Both the position numbers and the translations under genes were made by a program. Of a DNA stretch of 38,265 nucleotides, positions 30,632 through 38,265 are shown in pieces. How positions within the stretch are numbered: the first letter of the stretch is position 1; each line of letters begins with the position of its first letter. Source of the stretch: a virus; the IMG/VR virus record IMGVR_UViG_3300042558_000080, positions 1-38,265 of that record. The stretch is one strand, 5' to 3'. The notes under the pieces were generated by a model that was not told where the DNA came from, made no database searches, and worked only from the letters and a program-made list of their open reading frames with translations.

Positions 30632-33600
30632 ATGGCAACACTGTATTGGGGTGGTGGTACTGGCACTTGGGACGGATTTACCGTAACCAACTGGTACACA
30701 GACTTTGCTCGACTAACGCCATCTACCCGTGCGCCTAGTGCTGAAGATGATGTAATTTTTGACTCAGTGTCAAATGCTACAGCTTACACGGTCACGATTG
30801 CTAACAGCACACCAGTTTGTCGTAACGTCACCATTGCTGGCCCCGCCTCTGGCAACTTGACACTGGCTGGCTCAGGTACTTTGTTTGTTTACGGAAACTT
30901 GACATTACCCTCCACAGGTTTAACGCGAACAGCCACAAACACAACTCAATTTTACGGCAGCGGAAGTCACACCATAACAACTAACGGCGTAGTTCTTTCT
31001 GGACTTGTGTTTTCTGGGGTTGGCACATATACGCTTCAAGATGCTCTAAACGCAGGTACATCCACTATATCTATTAACGCAGGCGTATTTAACACTGATG
31101 GTAAAAATTTGACCTGTGGAAACATTTCCGCTACTGCTGGTGCAACCGCTGGCACATTAACACTAGGGGCGTCCACTGTTAGTGCATCAACAATCAACGC
31201 AAATGCGCCCTTAACAATTAATGCCGGTACTTCCAACATCACACTGTCTCAAACAGGCGCAAGTATTGGTGGCGGTACAAACTACACAGGCAACACGTTC
31301 AACAACGTCACGTTCAGTTCTACCGCAATTACAACATCCAGTTTTCATGGTAACAACACATTCAACAACCTGACGTTTGCAGCAAAATCAGACGCAACTG
31401 TCTCAAACATTGTTTTATTTGGAAATCAAACTGTCACAGGAACATTGACTATTGCGGGGCAGTTGTCTGTTCGCAGATATTTTGTCCGATCAAACATTAT
31501 CGGCACTACACGCACACTGACGGTTGCGACTGTAGCCTCTTTGGTAGACGTAGATTTCCAAGACATCACAGTTGCAGGGGCATCGTCACCTTGGTCAGGC
31601 ACTCGTTTGGGCAACTGCGGCGGCAACACCAATATCACATTCCCATCACCAAAAACGGTATATTGGAACGGCACATCTGGGGGTGCTTGGTCGGGTGACT
31701 TTTGGGCAACAAGTTCTGGTGGCGCAAATAATGCCGCCAACTTTCCTTTGGCGCAAGACACCGCAATTATTGATGACACTGGTTTAAATACTGGGAGTTC
31801 AATTACAGTGTTTAACGGTTTTAACCTTGGTACACTGACATCTACAAAGACCAACGCCTACACATTGGCTGGTTCAAACCCTATTCTTTACGGCGACTTA
31901 ACGCTCACTGCTTCTACAACAGTTTCTAGTTTTACGCCTATTTTTGCAGGTCGAGTTACTCAAAACCTGACCAGTGCTAATAATACTATCGCCCTAATTA
32001 GTTGCCGTGGTTTTAGTTCATCTGTAAAACTTGCAGATAACACAACCGTTAGTACGTTTGTAATAGTCTCTGGTGGTTTTAATACGAACGATAAAAATTT
32101 TACGGCTAGTTCGTTTGACGCATCAAATATCAGCTTACCTTTCACGTTGACGCTTGGTTCTAGTGCTGTTTCTATTAATGTATTTACTTCTTCGTCTTTA
32201 TCAGCGCCTGTTATGACTGTTAACGCAGGAACATCAACAATTACCCTAACAAGCTCAGGTGGGGGTATTGGTTTCCCAGGTCAAACACTAGCTTGGAATA
32301 ACGTAGTTTTTTCAGGAAGCCCCGCATTTAGAGCTATTCAGGGAACAAATACTTTTAATAATTTGACATTTACAGCGCCAACCGGAACTGAGGTTAGTCA
32401 AATTTCTGTCAATGGTAATCAAACCGTCACTGGTACATTAGCGTTTGGTGGTGGTACATCGGCAACGCAACGTATGGGTGTGGTAAGTGGGACTCCCGGC
32501 ACACAGCGCACAATCACAGCCGCCGCAGTTTCAGGGTTGTCTGACATTGACTTCCGCGACATTGCAGCCGCTGGCGCATCTGCTCCGTGGTCTGGTACTC
32601 GTTTGGGTAACTGCTTGGGTAATAGCAACATCACGTTTAATGCTGGTACAAACAAATACTGGAACCTTGCCGGGTCGCAAAATTGGTCTGCTACCGCATG
32701 GGCTACATCCAGCGGTGGTACTCCTTCTGTCAATAACTTTCCGTTAGCTCAAGACACTTGTATTTTTGATGATGCGGGTAGTGTTGGTACTGTGACAATG
32801 CAGTCTTTCAACATTGGCACTATTAATGCGTCAAGTCGCACTAGCGCAATGACCTTGGCAGGGTTTGGTAATGCTTCTATTTATGGTGATGTAACTTATG
32901 GTTCTGGAGTTACATCTACTGCAACTGGTGGGTGGAGTTTTTTCGGCACGTCAACACAGACACTTACTACTGCTGGTAAATCTTTTGCAAATACGCTTAC
33001 GATAAATAATCCACTGTGTCTTTTTCAACACGGAGATGCTTATACAAGCACGGGGGGTATTACTGTAACTAACGGTAGTTATTCAACGCAAAACTATAAT
33101 ATTAGCGTAAGTGCTATATCAAGCACCAACTCTAATACTCGTAGTGTCACGTTCGGAACAAGTACTGTTACTTGCTCAAGTCCTAATCCTATGACTTTTA
33201 CAAACTCAGTAGGATTAACATTTAGTGGCGAATCATCCACTATAAACTTGTCTTCTACATCGACAAAATCATTTAACGGTGGTAGTCAAATATTTGGTAC
33301 AGTGTCTTCTACAGGCGGTACAATTAACCCGTTGACCATCACGGGCAGCAACACGTTTGGCACACTGACAAACTTTGCCAGAACCAATATGATTTGGACG
33401 GCTGGCACAACGCAAGAGATCACCACTTTCACCTATTCAGGAGCATCTGGTAACGTTGTTCGTTGGTACACCAGTATTCCCGGTCAAAGGGCTACGCTCA
33501 AGCAATCCGCAACAGGTGGTAGCTTGGCAGCAGTCGGCACAAACTCTGTAAATGGCGGCAACAACAGTGGCCTGACCTTTACAGGAACATCACCAGACTA

Positions 33601-33673
33601 CTTCTACGTTAAAGACATTGCGTATAGTCCAAACGTAATTCTTGGCAACAGCAACTTTTTTATGTTCTTTTAA
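30632..33673 (+). CDS. Large repetitive beta-helix-like tail adhesin
   Basis: 1013 aa, rich in Thr, Ser, Asn and Gly. Three modules of about 335 residues begin at W-rich segments: residue 5 (YWGGGTGTWDG), 344 (YWNGTSGGAWSG) and 676 (YWNLAGSQNWSA). Modules 2 and 3 share WATSSGG, NFPLAQDT and IDD/FDD, and the two module ends before them share WSGTRLGNC. Between lie strand-turn repeats such as NNTFNNLTF and NQTVTGTL. It fits a beta-solenoid surface adhesin or tailspike; no enzyme motif seen. Confidence 0.75.
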   Translation: MATLYWGGGTGTWDGFTVTNWYTDFARLTPSTRAPSAEDDVIFDSVSNATAYTVTIANSTPVCRNVTIAGPASGNLTLAGSGTLFVYGNLTLPSTGLTRTATNTTQFYGSGSHTITTNGVVLSGLVFSGVGTYTLQDALNAGTSTISINAGVFNTDGKNLTCGNISATAGATAGTLTLGASTVSASTINANAPLTINAGTSNITLSQTGASIGGGTNYTGNTFNNVTFSSTAITTSSFHGNNTFNNLTFAAKSDATVSNIVLFGNQTVTGTLTIAGQLSVRRYFVRSNIIGTTRTLTVATVASLVDVDFQDITVAGASSPWSGTRLGNCGGNTNITFPSPKTVYWNGTSGGAWSGDFWATSSGGANNAANFPLAQDTAIIDDTGLNTGSSITVFNGFNLGTLTSTKTNAYTLAGSNPILYGDLTLTASTTVSSFTPIFAGRVTQNLTSANNTIALISCRGFSSSVKLADNTTVSTFVIVSGGFNTNDKNFTASSFDASNISLPFTLTLGSSAVSINVFTSSSLSAPVMTVNAGTSTITLTSSGGGIGFPGQTLAWNNVVFSGSPAFRAIQGTNTFNNLTFTAPTGTEVSQISVNGNQTVTGTLAFGGGTSATQRMGVVSGTPGTQRTITAAAVSGLSDIDFRDIAAAGASAPWSGTRLGNCLGNSNITFNAGTNKYWNLAGSQNWSATAWATSSGGTPSVNNFPLAQDTCIFDDAGSVGTVTMQSFNIGTINASSRTSAMTLAGFGNASIYGDVTYGSGVTSTATGGWSFFGTSTQTLTTAGKSFANTLTINNPLCLFQHGDAYTSTGGITVTNGSYSTQNYNISVSAISSTNSNTRSVTFGTSTVTCSSPNPMTFTNSVGLTFSGESSTINLSSTSTKSFNGGSQIFGTVSSTGGTINPLTITGSNTFGTLTNFARTNMIWTAGTTQEITTFTYSGASGNVVRWYTSIPGQRATLKQSATGGSLAAVGTNSVNGGNNSGLTFTGTSPDYFYVKDIAYSPNVILGNSNFFMFF

Positions 33674-33688
33674 CTAACACAACACGAC

Positions 33689-34807
33689 ATGACAAAAAAA
33701 CTCAAGATAGCAGTTTACGCAATCAGCAAAAACGAGGAGCAATTTGTGCAGCGGTTTTGCGACTCTGCTAAAGAGGCTGATCTTGTTTTAATTGCCGATA
33801 CTGGTTCTACCGATGACACGGTAAAATTGGCGCTTGAATGTGGCGCAAAGGTCTATGACATTTGCATCAAACCGTGGAGATTTGATAAGGCACGTGACAC
33901 TGCTTTGGCGCTAATCCCCGGAGACTTTGACGTTTGCATATCGCTTGATCTTGATGAGGTGCTAGAACCGGGATGGCGTGAAGAAATTGAGCGTGTGTGG
34001 AGTGAACAGACTACACGGCTGCGCTACAAGTTTGATTGGGGATGCGGCATCAGTTTCTTCTACGAGAAGATTCATCATCGCAATGGCTACCATTGGCATC
34101 ATCCTGTTCATGAGTACCCAAGGCCAGATGGCAGGATTAACGAGGTATACGCACACACCGATATGTTGCTTGTTCGGCATCTGCCTGACAACACAAAGTC
34201 GCGTGGTCAATATATGCCGTTGCTTGAACTGGCAATCAAAGAAGATCCGCGATGCCCTCGTAATGCTTTCTATCACGCCCGTGAACTGACGTTTTATGCT
34301 CGGTGGGATGAGGCTATTGTGTATCTCAAAAAGTACCTTGAGATGCCAGAAGCTAATTGGCCCAATGAACGGGCTTATGCCATGAGACTATTGGGTAAGT
34401 CGTACTCTGAAAAAGGTAACGCTACAGAGGCTTTAAAGTGGTTCAGGCTGGCTGTTGCTGAAGCACCGGGAACCCGTGAGCCTTGGGTTGAGTTGTCGGT
34501 TCAATGCTATCGGTTGTCAATGTGGGCTGAATCGTATGCTGCGGCTAAATCTGCCTTACAGATTATTGACAAACAGGCTGTGTACACAATGGACCCGTCA
34601 GTCTGGACTGAAAAGCCTTGGGATTTTGCCAGTATTGCAGCGTGGAATCTTGGCTTAAGGGATGAGGCTATTCAGCTTTGCCAGAAGGCTTTAGAATTAG
34701 CCCCGCACGATAAACGCATTGTGCAAAACCTACACTACATGACAACAGGAGAGTTCCCCAAAACCTTTGACCATGCAGTAACCCATGACCACGATAGACA
34801 AAACTGA
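33689..34807 (+). CDS. Glycosyltransferase family 2 with TPR repeats
   Basis: 372 aa. GT-A features: N-terminal KIAVYAISKNEEQFVQRF, ADTGSTDDT (residues 36-44, nucleotide binding) and SLDLDEVLEPGW with the D87-x-D89 metal site. From about 185 helical TPR-like repeats follow (YMPLLELAIKEDPRCPRNAF, LLGKSYSEKGNATEALKWFR, and WNLGLRDEAIQLCQKALELA). Located right after the fibre genes, it could glycosylate fibres or host surface components; substrate inferred. Its 3' end overlaps a small gene by 23 nt. Confidence 0.86.
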   Translation: MTKKLKIAVYAISKNEEQFVQRFCDSAKEADLVLIADTGSTDDTVKLALECGAKVYDICIKPWRFDKARDTALALIPGDFDVCISLDLDEVLEPGWREEIERVWSEQTTRLRYKFDWGCGISFFYEKIHHRNGYHWHHPVHEYPRPDGRINEVYAHTDMLLVRHLPDNTKSRGQYMPLLELAIKEDPRCPRNAFYHARELTFYARWDEAIVYLKKYLEMPEANWPNERAYAMRLLGKSYSEKGNATEALKWFRLAVAEAPGTREPWVELSVQCYRLSMWAESYAAAKSALQIIDKQAVYTMDPSVWTEKPWDFASIAAWNLGLRDEAIQLCQKALELAPHDKRIVQNLHYMTTGEFPKTFDHAVTHDHDRQN

Positions 34808-34964
34808 CGCAAGACTATCAACACACGAAGAAGTTTGCGCTCTTAGATATGAGCAGATCAATGCAAGACTAAAACGCATTGAAGGCATCATGCTGAAAAC
34901 TGCTGGTTTAATGATTGTTTCAATGGCAGGAACAATTTTTTCCGCTGTGTGGATTCTTAAATGA
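34785..34964 (+). CDS. Small single-span membrane protein
   Basis: 59 aa, ATG 34785, overlapping the glycosyltransferase end. N-terminal polar helix (RLSTHEEVCALRYEQINARL) then a membrane span at about 36-57 (LKTAGLMIVSMAGTIFSAVW). The arrangement of coiled helix plus C-terminal anchor resembles haemolysin XhlA-like or other lysis-module proteins. Its stop overlaps the next ATG. Confidence 0.62.
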   Translation: MTTIDKTDARLSTHEEVCALRYEQINARLKRIEGIMLKTAGLMIVSMAGTIFSAVWILK

Positions 34965-35059
34965 AAGATTGGGCCGTTAGCTTCATTGCAGCGGCCCTTG
35001 TTGTTGGAGTCATTGTCTACTGCGTCAAAGTTTTAATTTGGGCTTTTTATGTTGGCTGA
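34961..35059 (+). CDS. Tiny single-span membrane protein
   Basis: 32 aa: MKDWAVSFIAAALVVGVIVY followed by CVKVLIWAFYVG. Nearly all hydrophobic, one span. ATGA overlap upstream and an 11-nt overlap with the next gene. Could belong to the lysis cluster. Confidence 0.55.
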   Translation: MKDWAVSFIAAALVVGVIVYCVKVLIWAFYVG

Positions 35060-35495
35060 ATTGATGGCGGCAAATGCCGCATTTAATGTCATCAAGCAAG
35101 CCTTAGCAAATGGCAAAGATTTGTCTGCGCTTGGCTCTCGGGTGTTTGACTATTTTGACAACAAAGCAGCAATCCAAGAAAGAGCTACCAAAAAGGGTGG
35201 CGGCTCTGACCTTGAAGAATTCATGGCGCTGGAGCAACTTCGGCAGCAAGAAGAAGAACTTCGTGAGCGCATGGTTTACGCTGGCAGACCGGGAATGTGG
35301 GGGGATTGGCTCAAGTTTCAAGCCACCGCCGCCAGAAGGCGCAGGGAGGCCAAAGAAGCTGCTGTACGCGAGGCCATTAGGCGCAGGGAAAGGCTTGAAC
35401 AGATTGCTGAGTACATTGCTATTGGTATGGCATCCTTGGTCTTGGCTGCGCTGATGATTGGAGGCCTCATCATTTACATGAAGCACCTAAGATGA
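35049..35495 (+). CDS. Membrane-anchored coiled-coil protein of the lysis region
   Basis: 148 aa from ATG 35049. A helical N-terminal region (MLAELMAANAAFNVIKQALA) is followed by long charged helices (EFMALEQLRQQEEELRERMV; RRREAKEAAVREAIRRRERL) and a C-terminal membrane span at about 122-144 (IAIGMASLVLAALMIGGLII). Orientation is probably N-in or tethered to the membrane. Role unknown; similar proteins lie upstream of endolysins in other phages. Confidence 0.66.
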   Translation: MLAELMAANAAFNVIKQALANGKDLSALGSRVFDYFDNKAAIQERATKKGGGSDLEEFMALEQLRQQEEELRERMVYAGRPGMWGDWLKFQATAARRRREAKEAAVREAIRRRERLEQIAEYIAIGMASLVLAALMIGGLIIYMKHLR

Positions 35496-36100
35496 GTGAC
35501 AAACCAGTAACCGTAATTGATAAGGTGCTGACTTATGTGGACTCACCATTCAAGCTGTTTGCTATCGTTTTGATGGGTGTGCTGGCTTTTTCTGGTTACT
35601 TCCTGTGGCAAAACCAAGAGTTCATGTTTGATGCCTACAAGGAATCTAAGAAATTACCCGAGATAAATACATCAAGGGCTGATGACGCAAGTTCAATGCT
35701 GCTTAAAAAAACAGGCGCTTCGGTCGTTGCAGTGTTCAAGGTCAATCCTTTGTTCAACAGTCGTGTGCTGTATAAAGCATATACCAAGGATGGTAGAGAC
35801 AAGACCATTGAAGATATTGATGTTGGGCTGTTCAGTCAGAACACTGCCAACAATGCTGATGTGGTCAAGCTGATGACCAATGAGATTCCTTGTGGAGAGT
35901 ACCGCTTTGCTCAGTCTGAGGTTGGGCTTTGGTACTTGGAAAAAGGTGTTGGGTTTACCTGTCGAGTAAGTGTTCCACCTGACTCACATAGGTTTGTAGG
36001 CCAGATCACGGTTGGATGGGCTGAACAACCAGAGAACCTACAACAAGTTCGTTTTATGCTGGAAATTGCCAGTGCTATGTTAACCAAAAGGGGTAATTGA
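35492..36100 (+). CDS. Membrane-anchored hypothetical protein, lysis region
   Basis: 202 aa, ATGA overlap with the upstream gene. One membrane span at about 19-41 (LFAIVLMGVLAFSGYFLWQN), then a soluble domain of about 150 residues with two Cys (IPCGEYRF and GFTCRVSV) suited to a disulfide, suggesting a periplasmic domain. It could take part in lysis timing or host takeover, but no family is recognised. Confidence 0.65.
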   Translation: MSDKPVTVIDKVLTYVDSPFKLFAIVLMGVLAFSGYFLWQNQEFMFDAYKESKKLPEINTSRADDASSMLLKKTGASVVAVFKVNPLFNSRVLYKAYTKDGRDKTIEDIDVGLFSQNTANNADVVKLMTNEIPCGEYRFAQSEVGLWYLEKGVGFTCRVSVPPDSHRFVGQITVGWAEQPENLQQVRFMLEIASAMLTKRGN

Positions 36101-36603
36101 TGCTTTCACTATTTTCAACTCTTGGGGGTCTGCTGATCTCTGGCTTGCCTAAACTGCTGGAATACTTTCAGAACAAGGCCGACCAAAAGCATGAACTTGC
36201 ACTAGCTGCTGTGCAAACAGAACGAGAATTGGCACTTGCTGCTGCTGGTTTTGCTGCACAAGCCCGTGTAGAAGAAATTCGCACTGAGCAAGTCCAAATG
36301 CAAACTGATGCTCAGATGACTGAAGCTGCTTTGGAACACGATGCCAAAGTGCTTGAAAAGGCGTCTAAATGGGTTTCTAGCTACGTTGGCACAGTCCGAC
36401 CAACAGTAACTTACATTTTCGTAATTGAACTTGTTTTAATCAACGCTTTTATGGCTTGGTACTTGTGGAATCATCCCGGCTTAATTACCAGCATTGATGA
36501 TGTCATCAAGTATTCCGATGTCATTTTTAGCTCTGACGAAATGGCAATGCTTGGCGGCATTATCGGTTTTTGGTTTGGATCTCGCGGCTGGAGCAAGAAG
36601 TGA
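36100..36603 (+). CDS. Holin-like protein (3TM holin type)
   Basis: 167 aa from ATG 36100, preceded by AAGGGG; a TTG at 36097 is less likely. Short N-terminal hydrophobic part (MLSLFSTLGGLLISGLPKLL), long charged helix at about 25-95, then two hydrophobic segments at about 103-127 (YIFVIELVLINAFMAWYLWN) and about 146-162 (MLGGIIGFWFGSRGW). This matches Holin_3TM-like proteins placed just before endolysin. It would permeabilise the inner membrane. The GTG start of endolysin overlaps its stop. Confidence 0.75.
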   Translation: MLSLFSTLGGLLISGLPKLLEYFQNKADQKHELALAAVQTERELALAAAGFAAQARVEEIRTEQVQMQTDAQMTEAALEHDAKVLEKASKWVSSYVGTVRPTVTYIFVIELVLINAFMAWYLWNHPGLITSIDDVIKYSDVIFSSDEMAMLGGIIGFWFGSRGWSKK

Positions 36604-37109
36604 AATTATCTAAAGCTGGCGCAGACCTAATGCACCGTTTTGAGGGGTGCAGAAACAAGCCCTACCTTTGCCCCGCCCAAATCTGGACTATTGGCTACGG
36701 TCATGTGCTTTACCAAGAGCAGATCAGGCTACCTATGGCACGGGTTGAGGGCAAAGAGACACCCATGATCCGCAAAGAGATGCCACTGAGACAGGAGGAT
36801 GCCCGTGTCTGGTCAAAAGAAGAAATCGAAAAACTATTCGCTGATGACGTTGCAAGTTTTGAACGTGGTGTTCTACGACTTGTTCCCGGCTGTGTTGGGC
36901 GTCAAGGCAGCTTTGACGCTCTTGTCTCTATATCCTTCAATTTTGGACTAGGCAACCTCCAACGCTCTACCATCCGTATGAAGGCTAATAGAGGCGATTG
37001 GGAGGGTGCTGCTGACGCTTTCAGGGCTTGGACCAAGGGTGGTGGCAAAGTCCTGCCCGGACTTGTTAAACGGCGGGAAGCTGAGATTGCTTTGTTTCTT
37101 ACTGCTTAA
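36600..37109 (+). CDS. Endolysin, GH24 lysozyme with Cys variant of the catalytic triad
   Basis: 169 aa from GTG 36600 (overlapping the holin stop as GTGA); the in-frame start at 36570 lies within the holin gene. The catalytic pattern E-8aa-C-5aa-T is exact: E15 (RFEGC), C24 (YLCPA), T30 (WTIGYGH). Family members carry D or C at the middle position. A SFNFGLGNLQRSTIRMKANR segment and AFRAWTKGGGKVLPGLVKRR close the domain. No signal-anchor is evident, so release depends on the holin. Its 3' end converges with the leftward MazG-like gene by 11 nt. Confidence 0.9.
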   Translation: MKLSKAGADLMHRFEGCRNKPYLCPAQIWTIGYGHVLYQEQIRLPMARVEGKETPMIRKEMPLRQEDARVWSKEEIEKLFADDVASFERGVLRLVPGCVGRQGSFDALVSISFNFGLGNLQRSTIRMKANRGDWEGAADAFRAWTKGGGKVLPGLVKRREAEIALFLTA

Positions 37110-37413
37110 CAAATTGACCGTTCTTATTCATGTAGCCTTGCCTTGGCTCAATGACTTTAAACGCCTTGTAAAAGCACTGCCGTAAATCCATGTCGCACAG
37201 CACGGCTACGTTAACCAGCGTAACCATCACATCGCCAAGCGCATCTTCAATTTCAGCACGGTCATTGCTAGCAACAGCAGCAAGCAACTCGCCAGCTTCT
37301 TCAAGCGTTTTCTTGGCTTGACCTAATGCTGTGCCGTTTTCGTAGATGCCACGGTCACTAGCCCACTTCATTACTTGAAATTCTGTCATGCCAAACGATT
37401 GTGTTTCTTTCAT
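37099..37413 (-). CDS. MazG-like nucleotide pyrophosphohydrolase
   Basis: 104 aa from ATG 37413, overlapping the upstream stop (ATGA). An all-alpha MazG/HisE core: EFQVMKWASDRG, KKTLEEAGELLAAVA with E38, E39 and E42 as metal ligands, then IEDALGDVMVTLVNVAV with D57/D61. It hydrolyses (d)NTPs to NMPs and may modulate nucleotide pools or the host stringent response. Last gene of the leftward early cluster. Confidence 0.85.
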   Translation of the reverse strand: MKETQSFGMTEFQVMKWASDRGIYENGTALGQAKKTLEEAGELLAAVASNDRAEIEDALGDVMVTLVNVAVLCDMDLRQCFYKAFKVIEPRQGYMNKNGQFVKQ

Positions 37414-37721
37414 ACTGTCCACTCTCTTTCATTACGTCCACTGTTTGATTTAACTTTGTTGCCTGTTAAGAACACCATGTTCATAACTTTCATTTCGTTC
37501 ATGCGCCGAGCAACTTGATTGCCATCAAGACCAGTTAGCTTTGCAATGCCATCCTTGCCAAGCGGTCCATGTTCTTTTAAGCATTCGGAAATAACATTCC
37601 AATGCTTTGCAGTCATGTCCTTAACCGAATCTGCCGCCTCAAACGACTCAATTGGATCAGTCGCCCGAACACGAGGAAACTTGATGTCAAAGAAGTCTTT
37701 AAATGTCTTTGCGTAGTTCAT
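37410..37721 (-). CDS. Winged-helix-like putative regulator
   Basis: 103 aa from ATG 37721. The N-terminal half is polar; residues about 38-85 (HWNVISECLKEHGPLGKDGI, then LTGLDGNQVARRMNEMKVMN) read as a winged helix-turn-helix with a beta wing (MVFLTGNKVKSNSG). This looks like a transcriptional regulator or DNA-binding accessory. A palindrome (37739-37753) just upstream is a candidate self-operator. Confidence 0.7.
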   Translation of the reverse strand: MNYAKTFKDFFDIKFPRVRATDPIESFEAADSVKDMTAKHWNVISECLKEHGPLGKDGIAKLTGLDGNQVARRMNEMKVMNMVFLTGNKVKSNSGRNEREWTV

Positions 37722-37872
37722 GTTTTGTCCAAGTTATAAAGGTTAGCAACCTTATTAAATTTCAATAACATTGCTAACTTAATTAAAGTGGGCCTTACTC
37801 GCTGCACTGGTGTCTCTCTGTAGTCTCAGGCAGCTTTCCCCAATAACCAGCATCTGCTTTCAGGCCCGTTAA
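37722..37872. promoter_or_regulatory. Intergenic region with palindromic operator candidate
   Basis: A 151-bp spacer upstream of the wHTH gene. It contains the palindrome AAGGTTAGCAACCTT (37739-37753, 6-bp arms). An 8-bp inverted pair, GTTAGCAA (37742-37749) and TTGCTAAC (37771-37778), shares half of the palindrome. These lie 20-60 bp before the ATG, the position expected for repressor binding. No confident -35/-10 pair could be fixed. The right half is GC-richer and may extend the Gp157 frame after its TGA. Confidence 0.45.
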
Positions 37873-38265
37873 TCATTTGATCGTTAACCTATCCTTGCGA
37901 ACAATGTAAGCACCAGCTATAGGCTCACCAGCAAGAATGGCAATCTTGATCTTGGTTTTGCTTGGCTCTGGTGGCTTGGGGTCAGCGCACAATTCCACAG
38001 GAAACTTAGCGCCATCCTCAATCACAACAGACTCGTCACGGTCAACATACAGCTTGACAACGAAAGACCCGTCAGCAGCCTTTATTTCGTGGATTCCAGC
38101 GGTCTTCATGTTCTCCGCAAGGTAATCCCTTAACTTTTCTGCTTTGCGCTCATAGGCCGTTTGAAGGGCTTTGATACGTTTAATGGCGGCTTTTGCTTGT
38201 TCAGCATCTGACTCGCAATTGAGAACGTAGGCAGCGACAGCGTTTGCTTTGTTGCCGAGCATGAC
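37873..38265 (-). CDS. Siphovirus Gp157-family protein, C-terminal part
   Basis: Continuation of the gene whose start is at base 229. It carries residues 36-164 of the joined 164-aa product: a coiled-coil helix (AEQAKAAIKRIKALQTAYER, KAEKLRDYLAENM), then the family core DGSFVVKLYVDRDESVVIED, and the C-terminal AYIVRKDRLTIK. The beta-rich second half after an N-terminal helix pair is typical for Gp157. An internal ATG at 38262 is not the start. Confidence 0.8.
   Translation of the reverse strand, partial: VMLGNKANAVAAYVLNCESDAEQAKAAIKRIKALQTAYERKAEKLRDYLAENMKTAGIHEIKAADGSFVVKLYVDRDESVVIEDGAKFPVELCADPKPPEPSKTKIKIAILAGEPIAGAYIVRKDRLTIK
38139..38265. repeat. Terminal direct repeat, right copy
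   Basis: Identical to bases 1-127; see the left copy. Removing one copy gives a circle of about 38,138 bp. Confidence 0.93.

Noticed and set aside
1-38265. Integrase, repressor or tRNA genes
   Set aside because: I searched by eye for tyrosine/serine recombinase motifs, CI-like repressors and tRNA cloverleafs and found none; a tool-based scan (tRNAscan-SE, HMMER) would be decisive.

Overview
The window is the complete genome of a tailed phage (siphovirus-like, HK97-type head). Its last 127 bases (38139-38265) repeat its first 127 bases exactly, so it is a circular contig with a k-mer-sized assembly overlap, and the non-redundant genome is about 38,138 bp. One gene (Siphovirus Gp157 family) runs across the join. 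Protein families (NGO0469-like protein, YdaU/DUF1376, DUF1289, NinB plus a Ref-like nuclease, a free-standing HNH nuclease beside the terminase) and a moderate GC content suggest a freshwater Burkholderiales-type betaproteobacterial host; this host call is inference. I see no integrase, CI-like repressor, DNA polymerase, helicase or tRNA, so the phage probably relies on host replication and may be strictly lytic.

Layout. A leftward early cluster starts near 2.1 kb and runs back through base 1 and across the join to 37.1 kb: an AP2-HNH endonuclease, three very small proteins, an NGO0469-like (SSB-like) protein, Gp157, a winged-helix-like protein and a MazG-like protein. A rightward early/replication cluster (2.13-8.36 kb) is a chain of small genes, mostly with 4-nt ATGA overlaps: YdaU-like, a putative P-like protein, a PD-(D/E)XK-like nuclease, NinB, a Ref-like HNH, DUF1289 and others. 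It ends at a clear intrinsic terminator. Two short leftward genes follow, then an HNH nuclease, a likely cos/packaging segment with two G7 runs, and the late operon. Late genes are terminase S and L, portal, prohead protease, two tandem major capsid paralogues separated by an intrinsic terminator, connector, head closure, tail terminator, two tandem tail-tube paralogues, gp10-like protein, tail chaperones joined by a -1 frameshift signal (GGGAAAC plus hairpin), tape measure, distal-tail genes, a GNAT acetyltransferase, a J-like tip protein, collagen-like and repetitive fibre proteins, a glycosyltransferase, then small membrane proteins, a holin-like protein and a GH24 endolysin.

Most notable: both AP2-HNH endonuclease genes, which lie on opposite strands and are diverged in sequence, are preceded by the same arrangement. 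This is a good sigma70-like promoter, then a structured RNA of about 111 nt, a U-tract, a ribosome binding site and the endonuclease ORF. The RNA has an 18-19 bp outer stem enclosing two hairpins and a 7-bp pseudoknot. The two copies differ in nearly every stem base yet keep pairing, including a compensatory A-U to C-G change in the pseudoknot, and their inner junctions match. I propose this as an RNA-plus-endonuclease cassette, perhaps an attenuator or a small RNA. Also notable are the paired duplications of the capsid and tail-tube proteins.
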